Origin: Thiomicrospira sp. WB1
Lineage (GTDB): Bacteria > Pseudomonadota > Gammaproteobacteria > Thiomicrospirales > Thiomicrospiraceae
DNA length: 64,000 nucleotides
Assembly: GCF_001507535.1 (NCBI RefSeq)
Contig: NZ_LQBN01000001.1
Span: 744,001-808,000 of the forward strand
Reading direction: 5' to 3'
The notes under the pieces are model-generated. The model saw only the letters and a list, made by a program, of their open reading frames with translations, ran no database searches and was not told the origin of the DNA. Both the position numbers and the translations under genes were made by a program. The number at the start of each line of letters is the position of its first letter. Within the stretch, counting starts at the first letter, position 1. Positions 62,828 through 64,000 of this stretch are shown here, piece after piece.

Positions 62828-63568
62828 ATGGACATTCAAGCGCTGGAAACCTATCTAAATAATTACCTGTCTGTTTCTGAGTTTAAGGATTATGCCCCCA
62901 ACGGGCTTCAGGTGGAAGGGCGCAAAACGGTTCAGACGCTGGTCACAGGCGTCACCGCCTGCCAGGCATTGGTGGATGCGGCGATTGAGCGCAAGGCCGA
63001 TGCCATTCTGGTGCACCATGGCTATTTCTGGAAGAACGAGCCGCAGGCGATTGTCGGCATGAAACGCCAACGCATCGCCAGTTTGTTGCAACATGACATC
63101 AACCTGTTGGGCTATCATCTGCCGCTGGATGCGCACCCGGAGGTTGGGAATAATGCGTGTCTCGGTACCCTGTGGGGGTTAAAAGATATTACGCCCGAAC
63201 CGGGATTGGTTCGCCTGGGTCGATTGCCGGAAGCGGTGTCGATCGAACAGTGGGTCGAACAGGTGGGCACCAGTTTGAACCGCTCGCCTTTGCATCTTCC
63301 CGGAGGGCCAGCGCAGGTAGAAACCGTTGCCTGGTGCAGTGGTGGCGCGCAGGGGATGATGCAGCAAGCGATTGACTGGGGGGCGGATGTCTACATCAGT
63401 GGCGAGGTGTCGGAGCAGACCACGCATCAGGCGCGTGAAAGCGGCATTCATTATCTGGCCGCCGGTCACCATGCGACCGAGACCCTGGGGGTTCAGGCGC
63501 TGGGTCGGCATTTGGCGGATAAATTCGGATTGGACGTATCCTTTGTGGATGTACCGAATCCGGTCTAA
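62828..63568 (+). CDS. Nif3-like dinuclear metal centre protein (YbgI)
   Basis: 246 residues. YAPNGLQVEG, ILVHHGYFWK (metal-binding His pair), INLLGYHLPLDAHPEVGNN and AAGHHATETLGVQALGRHL (second metal-binding His). Forms a hexameric toroid with two metals per subunit; proposed as GTP cyclohydrolase-like or a damage-response hydrolase, unproven. GGGGGAG precedes the ATG. It precedes petA, as in many gammaproteobacteria. Confidence 0.92.
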   Translation: MDIQALETYLNNYLSVSEFKDYAPNGLQVEGRKTVQTLVTGVTACQALVDAAIERKADAILVHHGYFWKNEPQAIVGMKRQRIASLLQHDINLLGYHLPLDAHPEVGNNACLGTLWGLKDITPEPGLVRLGRLPEAVSIEQWVEQVGTSLNRSPLHLPGGPAQVETVAWCSGGAQGMMQQAIDWGADVYISGEVSEQTTHQARESGIHYLAAGHHATETLGVQALGRHLADKFGLDVSFVDVPNPV

Positions 63569-63806
63569 CGGTGCTCTCTGTGTCAATCCATTATTAAGGC
63601 TTTAAGTTTTATTTATGAAAGACATTAATTTTGTTTATAAATAAATTTTTTTAGGGCATAAATAGATATTTATGTAGGGGCTGATGGCCTCTGCTAAAAT
63701 CAAAAATCTTGATTCGCGCCATCTGAGTGTCTTTTTGACTTCAGGTGGCATAGCAACGTATGCATCAAGCGACTGCGGATGCGATTCGGTTAAAGAGGAA
63801 AGCTCG

Positions 63807-64000
63807 ATGTCGTCAAACCAAGATCAACCAAAGACTTCGATGACACGCCGCAAGGTGCTGACTGCAGCGACCGGTGTGATTGGGGCCACAGGGGCGACCT
63901 TTGCCGCGGTGCCGTTTGTCAGTTCCTGGCAGCCCAGTGAAAAAGCCCGTGCAGCAGGGGCTCCTGTAGAGCTTAACATCAGTAAAATTCAACCCGGCCA
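63807..64000 (+). CDS. petA: Rieske Fe-S subunit of cytochrome bc1 (PetA), N-terminal part only
   Basis: The last 64 codons start at the ATG at 63807 after GAGGAAA: MSSNQDQPKTSMTRRKVLTA, then a hydrophobic Gly/Ala-rich helix and FVSSWQPSEKARAAGAPVELN. The twin-Arg signal and the SWxPS/KA(R/L)AAGAPVE segment are typical of UQCR_FeS N termini. The cluster-binding domain is outside the window. The 238-bp gap before it (63569-63806) is AT-rich at first and holds a hairpin at about 63720-63752 but no gene. Confidence 0.88.
   Translation, partial: MSSNQDQPKTSMTRRKVLTAATGVIGATGATFAAVPFVSSWQPSEKARAAGAPVELNISKIQPG

Noticed and set aside
63715-63755. Hairpin GCCATCTGA...TCAGGTGGC upstream of petA as a terminator
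   Set aside because: Imperfect stem with a wobble pair and no T-run after it; could be a leader structure but I cannot support a terminator.

Overview
The window looks like a piece of a gammaproteobacterial chromosome. Gene neighbourhoods are the main evidence: the rpsU-yqeY-dnaG-rpoD macromolecular synthesis operon, the divergent lptBAC-kdsC-yrbG / mlaFEDCB-ibaG-murA-hisGD block, the DUF2062/comEC-lpxK-ycaR-kdsB block, purEK, and a Nif3-petA pair at the right edge. LPS (lpt, kdo, lpxK) and Mla genes show a Gram-negative outer membrane. A Rieske/bc1 start, a SCO protein, a lipoprotein cytochrome c, an [FeFe] hydrogenase and a DsrE-like protein point to a versatile redox metabolism. I cannot name the genus.

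Layout. 1-8 kb: an EAL-CBS-GGDEF c-di-GMP protein (cut by the left edge), purEK, nnr, uppP, a MidA-type methyltransferase, two small FliG_C-like proteins and folB. 8-13 kb: a SCO-chemoreceptor operon, plsY, tsaD. 13-17.7 kb: rpsU-yqeY-dnaG-rpoD and a CAT-anticodon tRNA. 17.7-20 kb: an AT-rich insert with an AbiL-type (AAA15 ATPase + RloB) defence pair. 20-23 kb: chaB, an [FeFe] hydrogenase with an extra C-terminal domain, DUF2058. 23.1-27.2 kb: a second AT-rich, degraded island with IS3-family transposase scraps, a SIR2-NTPase defence gene and a shortened tyrosine integrase, ending at the initiator tRNA gene. 27.5-38.2 kb: cytochrome c, a PLP enzyme, Amt, a Lon-like protease, DUF2062/comEC, lpxK-ycaR-kdsB. 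38.2-41.9 kb: a cobalamin-riboswitch operon btuB-cobO-btuF. 42-49.3 kb: DsrE-like and DUF1841 genes, a BaeSR-like two-component pair, a c-di-GMP riboswitch with no evident target gene, prfC, mgtE. 49.4-64 kb: hpf, lptBAC-kdsC-yrbG, mla, an ABC-2 exporter, ibaG, murA, hisG, hisD, nif3, petA.

The most striking pattern is a 12-bp perfect palindrome, ACCAGGCCTGGT. I find twelve exact copies and two one-mismatch copies across the backbone, both between genes and inside coding sequence, and none in the two AT-rich islands. Chance would predict essentially none. Flanks often extend it to 18-24 bp of symmetry with T-runs on the left and A-runs on the right. Its role is unknown to me. Other points of interest are the hydrogenase fused to a SnoaL/NTF2-like domain, the orphan GEMM riboswitch, the tandem FliG_C-like proteins, and the two defence islands next to tRNA genes.
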